A stretch of 18,850 bases of DNA. It comes from Candidatus Omnitrophota bacterium. GTDB lineage: Bacteria > Omnitrophota > Gorgyraeia > B26-G9. The translations under genes and the position numbers were made by a program. The notes under the pieces were generated by a model. The model was given only the letters and a program-made list of their open reading frames with translations, was not told where the DNA came from and did no database searches. The stretch covers positions 1-18,850 of the forward strand of contig JAGYOO010000004.1 in assembly GCA_018399295.1 (NCBI GenBank). The letters run 5' to 3'. Within the stretch, counting starts at the first letter, position 1; each line of letters starts with the position of its first letter. Shown here piece by piece: positions 17,083 through 18,850 of the stretch.

Positions 17083-18276
17083 ATGAAACATATTGTAATC
17101 ATCGGTAATTCCGCTGCCGGCCTCAGTGCCGCGGAGGCTGTTCGGAGTCAGGATAACGAGGTCAGGATCTCCCTGATAGCGGAAGAACCGGAACCGGCAT
17201 ATCGGCGATATCTGATCGGAGAAGTCTTAAGCGGAAAACTTAAAGAAAAGGAGATCGCATTCAAATCTCCGGAATTTTATAAATCAGCTCGTATTGAATG
17301 GCTTAAAGGGCAGAAGGCCGAAAAGATCAACGGAAACCGAAATCAAGTGGTTCTGAGCGATAAGACCCGGATCGAGTACGATACTCTGATAATCGCTACC
17401 GGTCGCTTTGAATCTATTCCCAATGAAGTCAAAGGTTCGAAAAAGCATGGTATCAGCGGGTTTCGCTCACTTGCCCAGGTGAGGGATATACAGCAGCTCA
17501 TACCAATAACGAATACAGTCTGTGTGTTTGGAGATGGTCTGCCCTCCCTGAGCGCTGTGCAGGCATTTCGCCGTAAGGGTCTGGAGGTTAAGCTTATCTC
17601 AGCGGGAAGCCGGTTCCTTCCCTGGATTGACCCGATTATCGCCAAAACCATGCTTGATCGCTGCCGGGATGAGGGTGTTGAGGTGATCTTTGATCAGAAA
17701 CTGAGCGAGGTTTTCGGCAACGGAGATGTAAAGGCCGTGAAGATCAGCGGGGGAAAGGTGATTGGATGCGGCATTGTAATTTTAGACAATACCGCTACCG
17801 CGGAAGTCGGTCTTGTCTCTGAAACTGAGATAAGTACTGAAGGGGGGGGAATCCGGGTAACTTCCTCCTTATGTACGGACCGGCAAAACGTATTTGCCGC
17901 CGGGGATGTTATCTCTACCGGTTTTTCGGGCTGGGAGAGGGCAATTATCCAAGGCCGGATTGCCGGAGAGAATGCCCTGGCAGTTTGTCGGGGAGGGGAA
18001 CTTAAGTCCTGTCCGAATATCCCTCAGAAGCTGCGGCTGGAGTTTTTCGGTTCTCCGGTAATCCTTCTCGGTGATAGTTCCGGTGAGAGTTCTGAGCAGG
18101 AAACGCTTTGCAAAGCAGGAGAAGGATGGTATCGAAAACTGGTTTTACAGAATAATACTCTTGCCGGTTTTGCCGCGGTCGGCAACTTAAACGGCTGGGA
18201 ACAGGCTTGGGAAATGATCTTATCCGGCGCCTTTATCGAGCCGGATGCGCAAAGGAAGCTACTTCAGTCGGTCTGA
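17083..18276 (+). CDS. FAD-dependent NAD(P) oxidoreductase (rubredoxin-reductase/FNOR type)
   Basis: Two-dinucleotide-binding flavoprotein of 397 residues. It has an N-terminal FAD fold MKHIVIIGNSAAGLSAAEA (G8-G13), ATG motif TLIIATGRF, a second nucleotide fold VCVFGDGLPSLSAVQAF (G150, G152, with S155 where a third Gly is usual), FAD-contacting NVFAAGDV (G274-D275), and a C-terminal domain like that of NADH-rubredoxin reductases (YRKLVLQNN, LAGFAAVGNLNG). The CX4C redox pair of lipoamide dehydrogenase is absent, so it is not a disulfide reductase. It starts 9 bases after folD and precedes acsC, so it probably moves electrons between NAD(P)H and a ferredoxin- or rubredoxin-like carrier or a C1 enzyme. 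Similar flavoproteins are encoded beside CO dehydrogenase genes in some acetogens. The actual partner is unknown. A weak GAG-type ribosome site precedes the ATG. Confidence 0.82.
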   Translation: MKHIVIIGNSAAGLSAAEAVRSQDNEVRISLIAEEPEPAYRRYLIGEVLSGKLKEKEIAFKSPEFYKSARIEWLKGQKAEKINGNRNQVVLSDKTRIEYDTLIIATGRFESIPNEVKGSKKHGISGFRSLAQVRDIQQLIPITNTVCVFGDGLPSLSAVQAFRRKGLEVKLISAGSRFLPWIDPIIAKTMLDRCRDEGVEVIFDQKLSEVFGNGDVKAVKISGGKVIGCGIVILDNTATAEVGLVSETEISTEGGGIRVTSSLCTDRQNVFAAGDVISTGFSGWERAIIQGRIAGENALAVCRGGELKSCPNIPQKLRLEFFGSPVILLGDSSGESSEQETLCKAGEGWYRKLVLQNNTLAGFAAVGNLNGWEQAWEMILSGAFIEPDAQRKLLQSV

Positions 18277-18338
18277 ACCGGATTTTTGCTCTGCGGTACA
18301 GCTGTCCAGGATCGATAACCTTATACAGGGAAAATAAA

Positions 18339-18850
18339 ATGGCGCTTAACGCACTGGAGATATATAAGTTTCTGCCAAAAATAAACTGCGCTGAATGCGG
18401 AGTTCCGACGTGTCTGGCATTTGCCATGCAGATTGCTTCAGGAAAGAGCAGTCTTGATCAATGTCCGCGGATCACTCCGGAGGCGCGCCGTCACCTGGAG
18501 CAGGCTTCACTGCCGCCGGTCCGGGAGATTGTTATCGGTGTCAGAGAAAACAAGCTGAAGCTCGGCGGAGAGCAGGTCATGTTCCGGCATGAAAAGACAT
18601 TTATTAATCCGGTTGGAATTGCCGTAATCCTTGACGATACGTCCGATGATCTTGAGTCGCAGCTGGAGCAGATAAAAAAGCTGGCATTTGTCCGTGTGGG
18701 GGAAAATATCTGGACCGAGGCTGTGCTCCTGCGGTATAAATCGCAGGATCCAAAAATCTATTGCGAGGGGGTCCGGCTTTTAGCGCAAAGCGGATTTGCT
18801 CCGATTCTTGGCTGTGAAGATCCGGAGGTTTTAGAAGAGATTCTTCCCCT
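18339..18850 (+). CDS. acsC: Corrinoid iron-sulfur protein large (gamma) subunit, partial at right edge
   Basis: Large subunit of the acetyl-CoA decarbonylase/synthase corrinoid protein, which accepts the methyl group from methyl-THF on cobalt and passes it to acetyl-CoA synthase. The first 170 codons are visible; family members are about 440-450 residues. The N-terminus MALNALEIYKFLPKIN leads into a 4Fe-4S motif C17-x2-C20-x4-C25-x16-C42 (NCAECGVPTCLAF, then LDQCP), which is characteristic. The following FRHEKTFINPVGIAVILDD begins the barrel domain. AGGGA at 18327-18331 lies 7 bases before the ATG. The 62-base gap from the oxidoreductase gene allows co-transcription. This gene is the main evidence for the Wood-Ljungdahl pathway here. 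The symbol cdhE is used for the archaeal form. Confidence 0.92.
   Translation, partial: MALNALEIYKFLPKINCAECGVPTCLAFAMQIASGKSSLDQCPRITPEARRHLEQASLPPVREIVIGVRENKLKLGGEQVMFRHEKTFINPVGIAVILDDTSDDLESQLEQIKKLAFVRVGENIWTEAVLLRYKSQDPKIYCEGVRLLAQSGFAPILGCEDPEVLEEILP

Noticed and set aside
17083..18276. Lipoamide dehydrogenase or thioredoxin/glutathione reductase
   Set aside because: No CX4C or CX2C redox-active cysteine pair is present near the FAD domain, and the C-terminal domain resembles rubredoxin-reductase types.
18269..18287. Hairpin CGGT-CTGA-ACCG followed by GATTTTT at the end of the oxidoreductase gene
   Set aside because: Only 4 strong pairs, overlapping the stop codon, with competing pairings (TTCAG/CTGAA). 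Too weak to call a terminator, and acsC downstream probably belongs to the same unit.
1..18850. CRISPR array, insertion sequence, attachment site or replication origin
   Set aside because: No regularly spaced direct repeats, transposase or integrase coding, terminal inverted repeats with target duplications, or clusters of DnaA-box-like sequences were seen.

Overview
The window suggests a diderm anaerobe that carries the Wood-Ljungdahl (reductive acetyl-CoA) pathway. It encodes a complete outer-membrane/periplasm/inner-membrane efflux system, so the cell has an outer membrane. At the right end it encodes folate C1 enzymes followed by the large subunit of the corrinoid iron-sulfur protein (AcsC/CdhE). 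All recognised genes are on the + strand and base composition looks uniform, near 50% G+C by eye. No transposase, integrase, CRISPR array, tRNA or rRNA was seen. The phylum cannot be fixed from sequence alone. An uncultivated diderm acetogen-like lineage such as Omnitrophota, or a member of Desulfobacterota, would fit, but this is a guess.

Layout. (1) Positions 2-9066: a tightly packed efflux operon. It holds a TolC-family outer-membrane factor (5' end outside the window), a membrane-fusion adaptor, and two different RND permeases overlapping by 4 bases. The first permease has an extra C-terminal cytoplasmic tail ending in what reads as a winged-helix domain. (2) Positions 9067-9155: a short gap with a candidate terminator and an overlapping candidate promoter. 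(3) Positions 9156-15170: a two-gene AddAB-type helicase-nuclease for double-strand-break processing. AddA has all SF1 helicase motifs and a nuclease domain. AddB lacks Walker A but has a nuclease domain and four cysteines placed for an Fe-S cluster. (4) Positions 15171-15594: a 424-base gap without a recognised gene. It holds three hairpins, a possible 40-residue ORF, an orphan Shine-Dalgarno-like sequence and, at its end, a good sigma70-type promoter. (5) Positions 15595-18850: the C1 operon, with a cyclodeaminase/methenyl-THF cyclohydrolase (FchA-like), FolD, an FAD/NAD(P) oxidoreductase, and the start of AcsC.

How the genes may work together. The most informative point is in the C1 operon. 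FolD normally carries both methylene-THF dehydrogenase and methenyl-THF cyclohydrolase activities in one site. Here the lysine needed for the cyclohydrolase step is a glutamine (Q53), and the conserved DVDG aspartate is a glutamate (E120). The gene directly upstream encodes a different protein family that can perform the cyclohydrolase reaction. This suggests a split of labour: FchA-like protein as cyclohydrolase, FolD as dehydrogenase, and the methyl group then passed on toward the corrinoid protein AcsC. The oxidoreductase between them could supply or balance reducing equivalents. In the efflux operon, the winged-helix tail on a permease is the most unusual architecture.
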